Origin: JABMRW01 sp964396965
GTDB lineage: Bacteria > Chloroflexota > Dehalococcoidia > Dehalococcoidales > BS750m-G39
NCBI GenBank assembly: GCA_964396965.1
Contig: CAYNGD010000001.1
Span: 62,001-126,000 of the forward strand
DNA length: 64,000 nucleotides
Direction: 5' to 3'
Made by a program: the position numbers and the translations under genes
Notes under the pieces: generated by a model
What the model saw: the letters and a program-made list of their open reading frames with translations, nothing else
What the model was told of the DNA's origin: nothing
Database searches by the model: none
Shown: one piece after another, positions 37,505 through 46,596 of the stretch
How the letters are laid out: the number at the start of each line of letters is the position of its first letter
How positions within the stretch are numbered: the first letter of the stretch is position 1

Positions 37505-38230
37505 TTAGGCCAGCGGCTCTGAAGCTTGCTCGGCAGAGTCCAGCCGGACTATGTAGGCCTTACCCATCAGCTCGTCGAGCTTATCTATGGGCATATCAGC
37601 CACCAGAAAGCCGGCAGCAGGCCCTCCTGCGGTGGCTATCCAGGAATCGAGGTAAGGGGTAACGCCGAGCGCCTCAAGCTCTTTTAGCTGCCCCGCCGTA
37701 GGCTCCTGGGCCAGGTGGATAAACACCCGCTGCATTGTCAGGTCGGCTGTGTTCATACCCATCGTCTGCATCTGCTCCAGCCTCTCCGGGGTGGGATCAG
37801 CCAGCTGCTGCCGCCTTAAGTCTATCTGGAGCAGGAGCCGGCTGGTGGCCTTGGTCGCCTCTACCTCTACTTCTTCAGCCACCAGATAGGGCTCACCCTC
37901 ATCAGTCAGCTCAATGCGTCCGGTAACCTTTATCGGACGGCCGATATCATCCATGGGGTTAAGGTCGCCAGCCGCTTTCCCGCTAACGTAGAGCCAGCCG
38001 GTGTCGTCTTCAACCAGCCAGTCGCTGCGCGTTAGCGGCGGACTGCCGTGACCCTCCTTCCAGCCCTGATACACCCCCTCAACGGCGACCGTCTGCCCCC
38101 GGTAATGGCTGGGGTCGGCCCTTATCTCCCCGATGGTGGCCCCGGCGGGAGGGGTTGGCGGGCAGGCGGTCACCAGCAGGACAGCCAGCAGCGCCAGTAT
38201 AACCAGTTTGCCATTCAATAATCTGCGCAT
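37505..38230 (-). CDS. lipoprotein: OB-fold-like domain plus stand-alone subtilase propeptide-like domain
   Basis: 241 residues with a clear lipobox (LAVLLVTAC, Cys about 23). Residues 30-125 look like an OB-fold (GQTVAVEGVYQGW ... IKVTGRIELTDEGEPYLVAEEVEV). Residues 130-240 are closely similar to the propeptide of the neighbouring S8/C11 protease: both share QRVFIH-AQEPTA-QL-ELEALGVTPY-DSWI and end AxxDYI/AYIVRLD-AEQ. In subtilases this piece folds the enzyme and inhibits it. A separate, membrane-tethered copy would be suited to chaperone or restrain the protease at the cell surface. It is the gene directly upstream of the protease in the same orientation. Confidence 0.85.
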   Translation of the reverse strand: MRRLLNGKLVILALLAVLLVTACPPTPPAGATIGEIRADPSHYRGQTVAVEGVYQGWKEGHGSPPLTRSDWLVEDDTGWLYVSGKAAGDLNPMDDIGRPIKVTGRIELTDEGEPYLVAEEVEVEATKATSRLLLQIDLRRQQLADPTPERLEQMQTMGMNTADLTMQRVFIHLAQEPTAGQLKELEALGVTPYLDSWIATAGGPAAGFLVADMPIDKLDELMGKAYIVRLDSAEQASEPLA

Positions 38231-38258
38231 CGTTCTCTAATTATAGCAAAACGGGGCC

Positions 38259-38286
38259 AGCCCTCGGCTGCTTTCAGCCGAGGGCT
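38259..38286 (-). terminator. strong hairpin between 38307 and 37505 genes
   Basis: AGCCCTCGGCTG (38259-38270) and CAGCCGAGGGCT (38275-38286) give a perfect 12-bp stem with a four-base loop. On the minus strand it is followed by GGCCCCGTTTTG, so the T tract is short and displaced; termination may be partial. Confidence 0.6.
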
Positions 38287-38306
38287 TAAACCTGCTATCT
38301 ACCTAA

Positions 38307-39005
38307 TTAGTATGCCCGGCTTCTGGCCACTATGAAGGCGATAATCAGCCCCAACAGAACCACGCCGCCGATTACCAGCCAGAGGACCGGCACACCGCCG
38401 ACGCCGTTTGAAGGCGCTGGCGGCGGCAGCGGTGCTGAGGCGCCGGTATCCGGTGGTGTTGAGCCACCAGCGTCAGGGGGCGTCGAGCCGCCGGTATCCG
38501 GTGGTACTGAACTGCCGGTATCCGTGGGTGCCGGGGCAGTTACATCTGGTGGCGTCGAGCCGCCGGTGTCCGGTGGTGTTGTGTTAATTGGTTCCTCGGG
38601 CTCTTCGGGGGTAGCGCTTTCCTCTATGGTTGCCGACAGGTCTAGTTCGGTCACCTCGCCGCTGTGCCACTGGGCGGTCTGCCCGGTAGAGAAACCGTTG
38701 ACATAGAAGGTCACGGTAGCCCCTTCGGCGATGTCCCCCTGGACAATGAGCTTGGGCTCCAGCGGGTCGGCGCCGCCGCCGTACTCACCCTCAACGGTAA
38801 TCTCTATCGGGTTGTTGCCAACCCCGGTGGTAACCCCCTCTCCTCTCGCCTCGACCTCGGTCCCCACCGGCGCCGGGCTGCCGTTTATCTCGACGGTACC
38901 GTAGAAGGCGTGGGGCAGCGCCGGGGCATTATCAGCATAGGCCGGGCTGACCGCCGTCGCCAGCAACACCGCCAGAAGAATAAAGGCAAACATCTTCGTT
39001 TTCAT
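38307..39005 (-). CDS. small surface protein: PHAFYG domain, Pro/Thr-rich stalk, C-terminal membrane anchor
   Basis: 232 residues. Signal peptide 1-24; a beta domain at about 28-125 beginning LPHAFYGTVEINGSPAPVG; a low-complexity stalk of repeated PPDTGGST units at about 140-195; a transmembrane helix (LWLVIGGVVLLGLIIAFIV) and a short basic tail. The beta domain is shared with the N-terminus of the dockerin protein at 45042-46544 (LPHAFYGTLTIGSSPAPVG). The stalk resembles a cell-wall-spanning linker. It probably displays the domain on the surface. No enzyme motif is seen. Confidence 0.85.
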   Translation of the reverse strand: MKTKMFAFILLAVLLATAVSPAYADNAPALPHAFYGTVEINGSPAPVGTEVEARGEGVTTGVGNNPIEITVEGEYGGGADPLEPKLIVQGDIAEGATVTFYVNGFSTGQTAQWHSGEVTELDLSATIEESATPEEPEEPINTTPPDTGGSTPPDVTAPAPTDTGSSVPPDTGGSTPPDAGGSTPPDTGASAPLPPPAPSNGVGGVPVLWLVIGGVVLLGLIIAFIVARSRAY

Positions 39006-39065
39006 TGCTTTCCTCCTTTGGTTATTTTTAACTCCCTTCTAGCTTTATTTACCTCCCCACCCCTA

Positions 39066-39096
39066 CCCACCGCCGGCTCGACCTGCCAGCGGCGGG
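39066..39096. repeat. 12-bp hairpin between 39102 and 38307 genes
   Basis: CCCACCGCCGGC (39066-39077) and GCCAGCGGCGGG (39085-39096) pair with two G-T pairs around a seven-base loop, just after the stop of the minus-strand gene at 39102. On the minus strand no T run follows, so it may protect mRNA ends rather than terminate. Confidence 0.5.
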
Positions 39097-39101
39097 TATT
39101 T

Positions 39102-42100
39102 TTAGTCCAGTGACGGCTCTACCGGGGTAACGGTAAAACCGACCAGGGTGCAGTCGTTCTGCATATAGATCCAGTAGCCCTCACCCACCAACATGTCCTC
39201 ATCGGTGTAGCTCTGGCCGTAGGAATAGGTCCAGTCCTGGCTGTTCATCGAGGGGCTGATAACCTGCGAGTAGCCGGGCAGGTTGGTCGGGGTATTGGCC
39301 ACCGACTGCACGGCATCATCAACGGGCTTGGTCTCCAGGCTGGCCAGGCCTATCAGGTTCCAGCCGGCATAAAGCTGCCGGGTCGGCAGGGAAATATCAA
39401 CGGCGTTATACTTCAGCAGGACGCTGTCGGCGGCGTTCATCTTGATGTAGATGGCGTCACACGGGGCAAGCTCATAGTCAGCGGTCACCTGCTCCCAGTA
39501 GCTGCCGTCGTCATCGGCGTCAGCGGCGTCGTACCAGTAGGCGATGACTACCTTATCCAAGTCTACCACCTCGCCGACGGTATCGGTTGAGCTGTCGAGG
39601 ATTATCGGCGCCGAAAGGGTATTCCAGCCCACGTTTAGACTTACCGCCCGGCAGTAGTAGGCGGCGTTATCGGCGATAACGTCGGCGATGGGCTTATAGA
39701 GCCACTCGTAATAGGTGACGCGGTCGGTGATATTCTCGCCGGTGCCCTCGGGGTTGGACACGGTAACACTGGCGCCGGTGGCCGCGGTATAGCTCGGCCC
39801 GCTGGCATCTCCCCACCAGTTATACCTACCGTCAACCGTTGACACCGAGGAGGGCACATAAACACCGTAGCCGGTGTTATCATAGATATCGTTGTAGTTG
39901 ATAAGATGGCTTGACGAAGTTAGCTCCACATCAACGCCGTCACCGAGGTTACCGGTGATTACGTTCTTCTTGATGGTATAGGCGGTGCCGGAGACATAGA
40001 TGCCATCACTGTAACCGCCGGTTAGGCTATTGCCGGTTACTGAAACGGTAGCAGTGTAAGTGTCGCCCTGAAGGCCGTAGCTGGTGGCACTGGTGATAGT
40101 GTTGCCGGTGATGGTTATCGATGAGACGGTATAGGTGCTGCTGTTACCGGCAAGATAGATACCCTTGCCCTTCTGCCCGGTGATGGTGTTACCGCTGATG
40201 GTAATACTGCTTACGGCATAGCTGGCGCTGGCCCGGACATCAACGGCGGCATCGGTGCTGGCCGGGGGGTCACCGCCGCCGTTAGTGAAAGTATTACCGC
40301 TTATCGTCCCTTCGGTGAAGGCGGCGCTGGTCGAAACCAGCCTGATTCCCTGATTATATATGTAGCTGAAGACGCAATTCTGTATGGTAAAATAGTCGGC
40401 GGAGCTATTGTAGATGCCGTCGGTAAAGACGGTGCCGCTCCTGAGCCGTTCAAAGGTTATGCCGTCAATGGTAACGCCGTAGGTGGCACTGCCGGTGGCG
40501 GTTATCTCTATCGCCTGGGCCAGGGTGGTGGTTGGCCTGAGGGTGACGGCAGCGCCGCTGGCCGACTCCAGGGTAATCGCCTTGGCCACGGTAAGGGCGG
40601 TATCTAGCTCATATATACCGTCGCCCAGCCTGACCGTCTCGCCGGGCAGGGCGTCATTAATGGCATTCTGCACATAATCCCCGCTGTTAGCCGATGCCGA
40701 TTCGACCACCGGGGCGGTGGCGGTGGGAGAATAGCTACCCACCAGCTCATCGCTGGTGTCATACAGCGCCACCGCCGGGGCCACCGTTATCGTCCAGCTA
40801 GCCTGAGTATAGCCGCCGGCGGTGGCGGTAATGGTATGAGTTCCGGCGGTGGTATCCTTGTATAAAAAGGAAAACTGGCCAGCGGTGGTACCGTCAGGGT
40901 CGCCGGTGCCGTCATATAGCGTGGCCGAGCTTATCTGGGAATCGGCGGCGGAGTAAAACCGGCCGGTAGCCGAAGTCGAACTAAGGCTCGCCGTAAGGTC
41001 ACTACCCGGCGCCTTGATATTCCTGTACTGGTCCTGAAGCTGTAAGTATATTGTGCTGGAGTACATATTTATCATGGTGGCGTCGTCGGAATAGGTGCCG
41101 TTAACATTGGCAAACCCCAGCTTGGTAGCGTTACCGGAGGTTACGGCGTAGCCGGTAGCGGCGGTGGCGTATTGGGGCTCGGCGCTGGTAAATATCTTAA
41201 CCTTGGCCGCCGAGGCCGACTCGGTGGGGTTGACCAGCCCGAAACCGGCGGTGAAATAGACATAGACGTTGGCATCATCAGCCACCGACTGGGGAACGGT
41301 CAGGGTCACGGTGCGGCTGGCGGGGTGGCAGGCAGGGTCAACGGTGCAGGGCGTCAGCGAATAGGTCCCGGCGCTGCCGTCGGCATCCACCTGCACATAG
41401 CTCATGCTGGCCGAGGCGGGCACGGTGGTCCCCGAGGGGAAGATGACGGTTATAGTGCCCGAACCGCCGGTCAGGGCACCACTGGAACCAACGGTAAACT
41501 CAAACTTATAGCCGGCGGCGGTGCCAACGGTGGCCGGATTGGGGTAACCGGTGAGGTGGTCAACACCGCTGACGGCGGTGCTGCCCAGATAGAAGTACTC
41601 GGAGTAGACCGGAACGGTATCCTGGCTGGTCTCCACCTTCACCCGGTAGAAACACAGGTCACCGCTTTCCGTCTTGCTCTGGGCGGCGCTGGTGATATCG
41701 GCACCGGTCTCAAACTTGATATAGGGTGAGGCGCCGGCGGCAATATCCTCGGGGACGGTCAGCCTCACCCGGTAGGTGCCGACATCGGGGTCGGCATAGC
41801 AGTCGGTATAGCCAGTGGTGGTGGTCAATGCCCCATCAGGGTCAACCGCCACGTAGTCCTTGTCTATCGAGGCGGGCAGGTCGAAGGCATATTCCGAGCC
41901 CTCCTCCCCAGCCATATCGGTGCTCCCGTTGGGGAAGGATACGGTTATAGTGTCCCGGCCACCGCTCAGGGCGGTGGTGGTGGTGAAATGGATAACGTAC
42001 TCAAGGGCGGTGCCGGTCGAATTAAGTGCGGTGCCGTCCGATAGCTCAACCCAGGCATTGCTGACACTGGATGCTCTGGCCGTCTCCACGGCCATAAAAG

Positions 42101-42170
42101 GGGAAAGTGCCATGCCCAGAACAATCAGGACAGGCACCAGTATCCTATAAATCGTTTTTACTTTCCCCAT
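39102..42170 (-). CDS. large secreted parallel beta-helix surface protein, paralogue 1
   Basis: 1022 residues from ATG 42170; a start 17 codons earlier would overlap the upstream gene. Signal peptide at about 8-33. The N-terminal third has two related beta domains (WVELSDGTALNSTG...; ASPYIKFETGADITS). A right-handed beta-helix of PbH1/NosD type spans about 480-800: repeated ITISGNTITG and VSSITITGNTITSA rungs ending in the NWWGDASGP motif of this family. The C-terminus holds two GWN modules (NVGWNTLSAPI and YAGWNLIGLA). It shares its whole architecture with 46673-49846. It may be an S-layer or adhesin component. No dockerin is seen. Confidence 0.87.
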   Translation of the reverse strand: MGKVKTIYRILVPVLIVLGMALSPFMAVETARASSVSNAWVELSDGTALNSTGTALEYVIHFTTTTALSGGRDTITVSFPNGSTDMAGEEGSEYAFDLPASIDKDYVAVDPDGALTTTTGYTDCYADPDVGTYRVRLTVPEDIAAGASPYIKFETGADITSAAQSKTESGDLCFYRVKVETSQDTVPVYSEYFYLGSTAVSGVDHLTGYPNPATVGTAAGYKFEFTVGSSGALTGGSGTITVIFPSGTTVPASASMSYVQVDADGSAGTYSLTPCTVDPACHPASRTVTLTVPQSVADDANVYVYFTAGFGLVNPTESASAAKVKIFTSAEPQYATAATGYAVTSGNATKLGFANVNGTYSDDATMINMYSSTIYLQLQDQYRNIKAPGSDLTASLSSTSATGRFYSAADSQISSATLYDGTGDPDGTTAGQFSFLYKDTTAGTHTITATAGGYTQASWTITVAPAVALYDTSDELVGSYSPTATAPVVESASANSGDYVQNAINDALPGETVRLGDGIYELDTALTVAKAITLESASGAAVTLRPTTTLAQAIEITATGSATYGVTIDGITFERLRSGTVFTDGIYNSSADYFTIQNCVFSYIYNQGIRLVSTSAAFTEGTISGNTFTNGGGDPPASTDAAVDVRASASYAVSSITISGNTITGQKGKGIYLAGNSSTYTVSSITITGNTITSATSYGLQGDTYTATVSVTGNSLTGGYSDGIYVSGTAYTIKKNVITGNLGDGVDVELTSSSHLINYNDIYDNTGYGVYVPSSVSTVDGRYNWWGDASGPSYTAATGASVTVSNPEGTGENITDRVTYYEWLYKPIADVIADNAAYYCRAVSLNVGWNTLSAPIILDSSTDTVGEVVDLDKVVIAYWYDAADADDDGSYWEQVTADYELAPCDAIYIKMNAADSVLLKYNAVDISLPTRQLYAGWNLIGLASLETKPVDDAVQSVANTPTNLPGYSQVISPSMNSQDWTYSYGQSYTDEDMLVGEGYWIYMQNDCTLVGFTVTPVEPSLD

Positions 42171-42190
42171 ATCGTTAGTAAGCCTCAACT

Positions 42191-44908
42191 CTAATGAGTT
42201 CTTCTCCTTGTGGCCAGCCACAGGATAATCACACCGACTACGATTACGCCGGCCATTGTTCCCCAGATGATTGGCCAGTTGATGGTCGGTTTCACCGGGG
42301 TTTCCGGCGGCGTGGTCGTTTCCGGCGGTTTCTCGGCAACGATGAAGGAAGCGCTGAGACCGCCGACCTCCACCGAGTAGGTGCCAGCCACATCCTTTAA
42401 CGTGTTGAAGGTCTCCTCCTCACTGGCATCGGCGTCAAGCGATATATCCCTGGTCTCCTCCACCTCACCGTTTATCTTTAGTCTCAGCGTATAGCTACCG
42501 GCGGCATCGCCGTTGTTGGTAACCAGCACGCTGATTTTAACCGCCTCCCCGACATATACCTTGCCCGGAGAGACCGAGAGCTGGCCGGCGGTGAAAGCGG
42601 ACTCCCCCGGCAGGGTGGTGAAGGTGTGCTCCTCGGACTCAGCCAGGTTGCCCGCAGCGTCGGCTGACCTGACCTGGAAGTAGTAGTTGCTGCCCGGCTT
42701 CAGCTCATCAAGGTGGATGTTATGCTGGGTGACCAGCGTGGTATCCAGGGGGGTAGTCACCGGCGGGCTGGCCCAGTACTTCACCTGGCTGTCACTAGCC
42801 TCATTGGTGCTCCAGGCGATATCGGCACTGGTCTTGGTAACGCCGGACACCCCTACCCCGGAAATTATCGGGGGTGTGGTATCCGCTGGTGCCCCACCAC
42901 CACCGCCGCCTCCTCCGCCTCCCCCACCCCCACCACCGCCGGACGGCCGGGTGATAGTCACCGAATCGGCGACCCATACCGCCGCTATCGCCTGGGCCTG
43001 GGTGCTGGAAAGCGTGCCGTTGGTGAGGTTTATAACGCTGACATCACCCGCGGCGCCGATAACATGAAAGTCCAACGCCGACAGGTAGCCGGAGCCGGTG
43101 GCCCCGTCCAGGCCGGGCACATTCTGGACCACCCGGAATGTCCCGGCGGAAAGCTCGTTGTAGATGTCAACCGGTACTTCGATTGAGCCTATCTCACCGG
43201 CGGTGACATCGTCCAGCCGCAGCACCGAGGCATCAAAGCTGACGTCGTACTGGCAGGCGTCAAAGTCGGTCACGTCGCTGATGCTGACATTGGCGGTGAA
43301 GTCGCTGCCGGCCTTCGGCCCATCCGGCGCGTCAACGCTGACCAAGACCGTTCCCGGCGGTATAGATTCGGTGGTAAAGCTCCAGGAATAGGCCGCGGCT
43401 AAATGATTGCCGGCGGCATCGGTGATGGTGGTGCTTAAACTGGCAGTGTAGGCGGTGTCATAGGCCAGGTTTGCCGCCGGGGTAAAGGTGGCGGTATAGC
43501 TACCACTATTATAGGAAACACTACCTGATACAGGCGTGGAGCCAATCTTCAGGCTAAAGCTGCTGGTGGTGATGGTGGACTGGTCCAGCGCCTCGCTGAA
43601 GGTGGCCGTTATCACACTGTCCACGGCCACGTCGGTGGCATCAGACGCCGGTGAGGTGCTGATCACCGTGGGAGGTACTAAATCAGCAATCGCCACCGTG
43701 CCTCCGCTCCATACCGCCTCTATAGCCTGGGCCTGGACGTCGGAGAGCACACCGTTGGACAGGTCTATTGAGCTGACATCGCCCTCGGTGCCGATAACAT
43801 GAAAGTGCAGCACCGCCAGGTAGCCGGAGCCGGTGACACCGGATAGGCCGGGAACGTTCTGGATTACCCGGAATGTCCCGGCGGAAAGCTCGTTGTAGAT
43901 GTCAACCGGCACCGCGGTCGAGCCTATCAGCCCCGAACTAACGTTGTCCAGCCGCAGCACCGCCGCGTCAAAGCTGACATCGTACTGGCAGGCATCAAAG
44001 TCAGTTATGCCGCTGATAGCGACATTGGCGGTAAAGTCGCTGTCGGCGGTGGCTTCAGCCGGTGCGTCAATGCTGACGGTAACCACCCCTGGCTCAGAAC
44101 CGGTGGTAAAGCTCCAGGAATAGGCCGCGGCTAAATGATTGCCGGCGGCATCGGTGATGGTGGTGCTTAAACTGGCAGTGTAGGCGGTGTCATAGGCCAG
44201 GTTTGCCGCCGGGGTAAAGGTGGCGGTATAGCTACCACTATTATAGGAAACACTACCTGATACAGGCGTGGAGCCAATCTTCAGGCTAAAGCTGCTGGTG
44301 GTGATGGTGGACTGGTCCAGCGCCTCGCTGAAGGTTGCCGTTACCGTTGTATCTACCGCCACACCACTGGCTCCGCTGGCCGGTGAGGTGCTGGCCACGG
44401 TGGGTGCCGTTAAATCGGAAACGGTGACGCTATCGCCCGTCCAAGTGGCCGCTATCGGGCTGGCAGTAATATCACTGAGCACGCCGTTGGACAGGTCTAT
44501 GGCGCTACTCTCACCCTCGGCGCCGAGAACATGGAAGTGCAGCACCGCCAGGTAGCCGGAGCCGGTGACACCGGATAGGCCGGGCACGTTCTGGATTACC
44601 CGGTAGTTACCGGCGGAAAGCTCGGTGTAGAGGTCAACCGGCACCGCGGTCGAGCCTATCAACCCCGAACTAACGTTGTCCAGCCGAAGCACTGAGGCAT
44701 CAAAACTGACGTCGTACTGGCAGGCGTCAAAATCGGTCACGTCGCTGATGCTGACATTGGCGGTAAAGTCGCTGTCGGCGGCGGCCTCAGCCGGTGCGTC
44801 AATGCTGACGGCGGCTTCTCCCTGCGCTAACACCGGGAACAGCGCCCCACCCCCCAGAAACAGAGCCACAATGGCTACTAAGCCCAGAATCTTCGCTATC
44901 CTTCCCAT
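42191..44908 (-). CDS. membrane-anchored scaffoldin-like protein with three cohesins
   Basis: 905 residues, start ATG 44908 with AGGAGG upstream, signal peptide 1-29. Three cohesin-like domains (about 30-165, 275-405, 515-650) each begin VSIDAP, contain DFDACQYDVSFD and RLD-V, and have SGYL-LHFHV or LDFHV. They alternate with two Big_5-type Ig domains (about 170-270, 408-510). A run of 16 glycines leads to an FN3 domain, a CARDB-like domain, a Pro/Thr stretch, one transmembrane helix and RRRTH. The cohesins match the one in the S8/C11 protease. By analogy with cellulosomes it would dock dockerin proteins to the cell surface. The DNA for the Ig domains is duplicated. Confidence 0.88.
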   Translation of the reverse strand: MGRIAKILGLVAIVALFLGGGALFPVLAQGEAAVSIDAPAEAAADSDFTANVSISDVTDFDACQYDVSFDASVLRLDNVSSGLIGSTAVPVDLYTELSAGNYRVIQNVPGLSGVTGSGYLAVLHFHVLGAEGESSAIDLSNGVLSDITASPIAATWTGDSVTVSDLTAPTVASTSPASGASGVAVDTTVTATFSEALDQSTITTSSFSLKIGSTPVSGSVSYNSGSYTATFTPAANLAYDTAYTASLSTTITDAAGNHLAAAYSWSFTTGSEPGVVTVSIDAPAEATADSDFTANVAISGITDFDACQYDVSFDAAVLRLDNVSSGLIGSTAVPVDIYNELSAGTFRVIQNVPGLSGVTGSGYLAVLHFHVIGTEGDVSSIDLSNGVLSDVQAQAIEAVWSGGTVAIADLVPPTVISTSPASDATDVAVDSVITATFSEALDQSTITTSSFSLKIGSTPVSGSVSYNSGSYTATFTPAANLAYDTAYTASLSTTITDAAGNHLAAAYSWSFTTESIPPGTVLVSVDAPDGPKAGSDFTANVSISDVTDFDACQYDVSFDASVLRLDDVTAGEIGSIEVPVDIYNELSAGTFRVVQNVPGLDGATGSGYLSALDFHVIGAAGDVSVINLTNGTLSSTQAQAIAAVWVADSVTITRPSGGGGGGGGGGGGGGGGAPADTTPPIISGVGVSGVTKTSADIAWSTNEASDSQVKYWASPPVTTPLDTTLVTQHNIHLDELKPGSNYYFQVRSADAAGNLAESEEHTFTTLPGESAFTAGQLSVSPGKVYVGEAVKISVLVTNNGDAAGSYTLRLKINGEVEETRDISLDADASEEETFNTLKDVAGTYSVEVGGLSASFIVAEKPPETTTPPETPVKPTINWPIIWGTMAGVIVVGVIILWLATRRRTH
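43369..43603. repeat. 235-bp perfect direct repeat, copy A
   Basis: Identical by eye over its whole length to 44101-44335. It encodes most of the second Big_5 Ig domain of the scaffoldin-like protein. Perfect identity at synonymous positions implies recent duplication or gene conversion. Confidence 0.9.
44101..44335. repeat. 235-bp perfect direct repeat, copy B
   Basis: Identical by eye to 43369-43603; encodes most of the first Big_5 Ig domain. A third, diverged copy lies in the dockerin protein at about 45540-45775. The two perfect copies could recombine and remove one cohesin-Ig unit (732 bp, in frame). Confidence 0.9.
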
Positions 44909-44934
44909 TGCTTCCTCCTTACATCACCCTTCCA

Positions 44935-44953
44935 CCCCCTCTTTTAGAGGGGG
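44935..44953. repeat. short hairpin upstream of the scaffoldin gene
   Basis: CCCCCTCT (44935-44942) and AGAGGGGG (44946-44953) form a perfect 8-bp stem with a TTT loop in the 133-bp gap between the dockerin gene and the scaffoldin gene. It could reduce read-through or protect mRNA. Confidence 0.5.
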
Positions 44954-45041
44954 GAACCAGGTTCTAACATAGAATGTCACTCCTCCAGGCCCCGGTCAGG
45001 GGTCTTACCTCCTTATTCGTTTATCCTGACTAAAGCTCCTC

Positions 45042-46544
45042 TTAATCCAGGCCGGCAATAATCCTCTCCACCTTGGTAATATCCAGGGCGTTGACCAAGC
45101 CGTCTTGGTTGGCATCAGCCCCGCCTGTTTCCGCATCCAGCCCGGCGATAATCCTCTCCACCTTGGTAATGTCCAGGGCGTTGACCTCGCCGTCCTCGTT
45201 GGCATCCCCCGGAATCACTGTAGATGACACCGTGAAGGTATCAGTGGCGTAGTTTGCCTCAGCCGTGGTGTTATGAGCAGTATCAGTGGCCCGGACATAT
45301 ACCGTGTGCTCCGCATAGGAAAGCTCAGCGGTGGTAAAGGTATAGCCCTCGCTAAGGCTGTCAAAAGCACCATCACTGGCAGCAGCCACAATCCAGCTGC
45401 CATCATCAACCTTGTACTCCACCCCGGCAATATTGCTTTGGCTATCGGTAGCCGTCCCGGTGAAGGTCGGCGTAGTATCAGAGGTGGTGCCAATGCCGTT
45501 TATCGTGACCGAGGGTGGTGTAGTATCCGGTCCGGTGCCGGTGGTAAAGCTCCAGCTGGAGGCTGATGCCAGGGCGTTGCCGGCGGCATCGGTGATGGCG
45601 GTGCTTAAGCTGGCGGTATAGGTGGTGCTCGAAGCCAGGGTGGCACTCGGGGTAAAGGTGGCAGTATAGCTACCACTATTATAGGAAACACTACCTGATA
45701 CCGGCGTGGAGCCGGTCTCCAGACTAAAGCTGCCGGTGGTAATGGTCGAGGCATCCATCGCCTCGCTGAAGGTGGCCGTTACCGCTGTGGTTATTGGTAC
45801 ATTGGTCTGCCCGGAAGTCGGGTATCGGCTGGCCACGGTGGGCGCGGTGGTATCAACGGTAAAGCTGTCACTGGCGTATTGATCCTCGGTGTTGGTGTTA
45901 CCCTGGGAATCGGTCGAACGGACATATACCGTATAACCTCCGTCAGCCAGCGCCGGTATGGTGAAGGTGTATTCCTCGCTGGGACTGTCGAAGGCACCGT
46001 CAACGGCAGTAGCCGCCGTCCAGACCCTCCAGCTCCCGGCACCAACCTGGTACTCCACCGAGGTGATGTTGCTCAGGGCATCGGTAGCAGTACCGGTAAA
46101 GGTTGGGGTGTTGTCGTTGGTGGGGTCGGGGCTGAGCGGGATTATATCCACCACTGGCGGGGTAATATCAGTAGTAATCGCCAGGTTATGCTCGGTTACC
46201 GCCCCCGGGCTGAAGGTGTAGTCATATGACCGGCCGGTGTCGTACCCATTGATAAAAAAGGATATGGTAGCCCCGGTCTCAATCTCACCGGTGACGGTAA
46301 GCTTGGGGTCAAAGGCACCCGAGCCGCCGTACTGGCCGGCCACAGTAGTAGTGATGCTGCCGCACTGCACGTCATTTACCTTAGCCGTGACCACCGTCCC
46401 TACCGGGGCCGGAGAACTACCTATCGTCAGTGTCCCATAGAAGGCGTGGGGTAGAGTCGGTATATCGGCATAGGCAGGGATGGCACAGAGGAATAGCGCC
46501 GCTACTATCAAAGGGCAGAGGAGCCATTTTCTCATCTTTTTCAT
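45042..46544 (-). CDS. secreted dockerin protein with PHAFYG and Ig-like domains
   Basis: 500 residues from ATG 46544 (GGGAGGG upstream; the longer frame lacks a ribosome site). Signal peptide 1-26, then the PHAFYG domain (about 28-125) shared with the 38307 protein. Two Ig-like domains of the TPTFTGTATD type (about 130-230 and 335-435) flank a Big_5 domain similar to those of the scaffoldin. The C-terminus is a type I dockerin with two loops, DANEDGEVNALD and DANQDGLVNALD, each followed by ITKVERIIAGLD. It probably binds the cohesins of the adjacent membrane-anchored protein or of the protease. No catalytic domain is seen, so it may be a structural adaptor. Confidence 0.88.
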   Translation of the reverse strand: MKKMRKWLLCPLIVAALFLCAIPAYADIPTLPHAFYGTLTIGSSPAPVGTVVTAKVNDVQCGSITTTVAGQYGGSGAFDPKLTVTGEIETGATISFFINGYDTGRSYDYTFSPGAVTEHNLAITTDITPPVVDIIPLSPDPTNDNTPTFTGTATDALSNITSVEYQVGAGSWRVWTAATAVDGAFDSPSEEYTFTIPALADGGYTVYVRSTDSQGNTNTEDQYASDSFTVDTTAPTVASRYPTSGQTNVPITTAVTATFSEAMDASTITTGSFSLETGSTPVSGSVSYNSGSYTATFTPSATLASSTTYTASLSTAITDAAGNALASASSWSFTTGTGPDTTPPSVTINGIGTTSDTTPTFTGTATDSQSNIAGVEYKVDDGSWIVAAASDGAFDSLSEGYTFTTAELSYAEHTVYVRATDTAHNTTAEANYATDTFTVSSTVIPGDANEDGEVNALDITKVERIIAGLDAETGGADANQDGLVNALDITKVERIIAGLD

Positions 46545-46596
46545 ATTTCCCTCCCCAGTTTCTTTCTTGTTTCCATCCCCAATGTTTACTAAAGTT

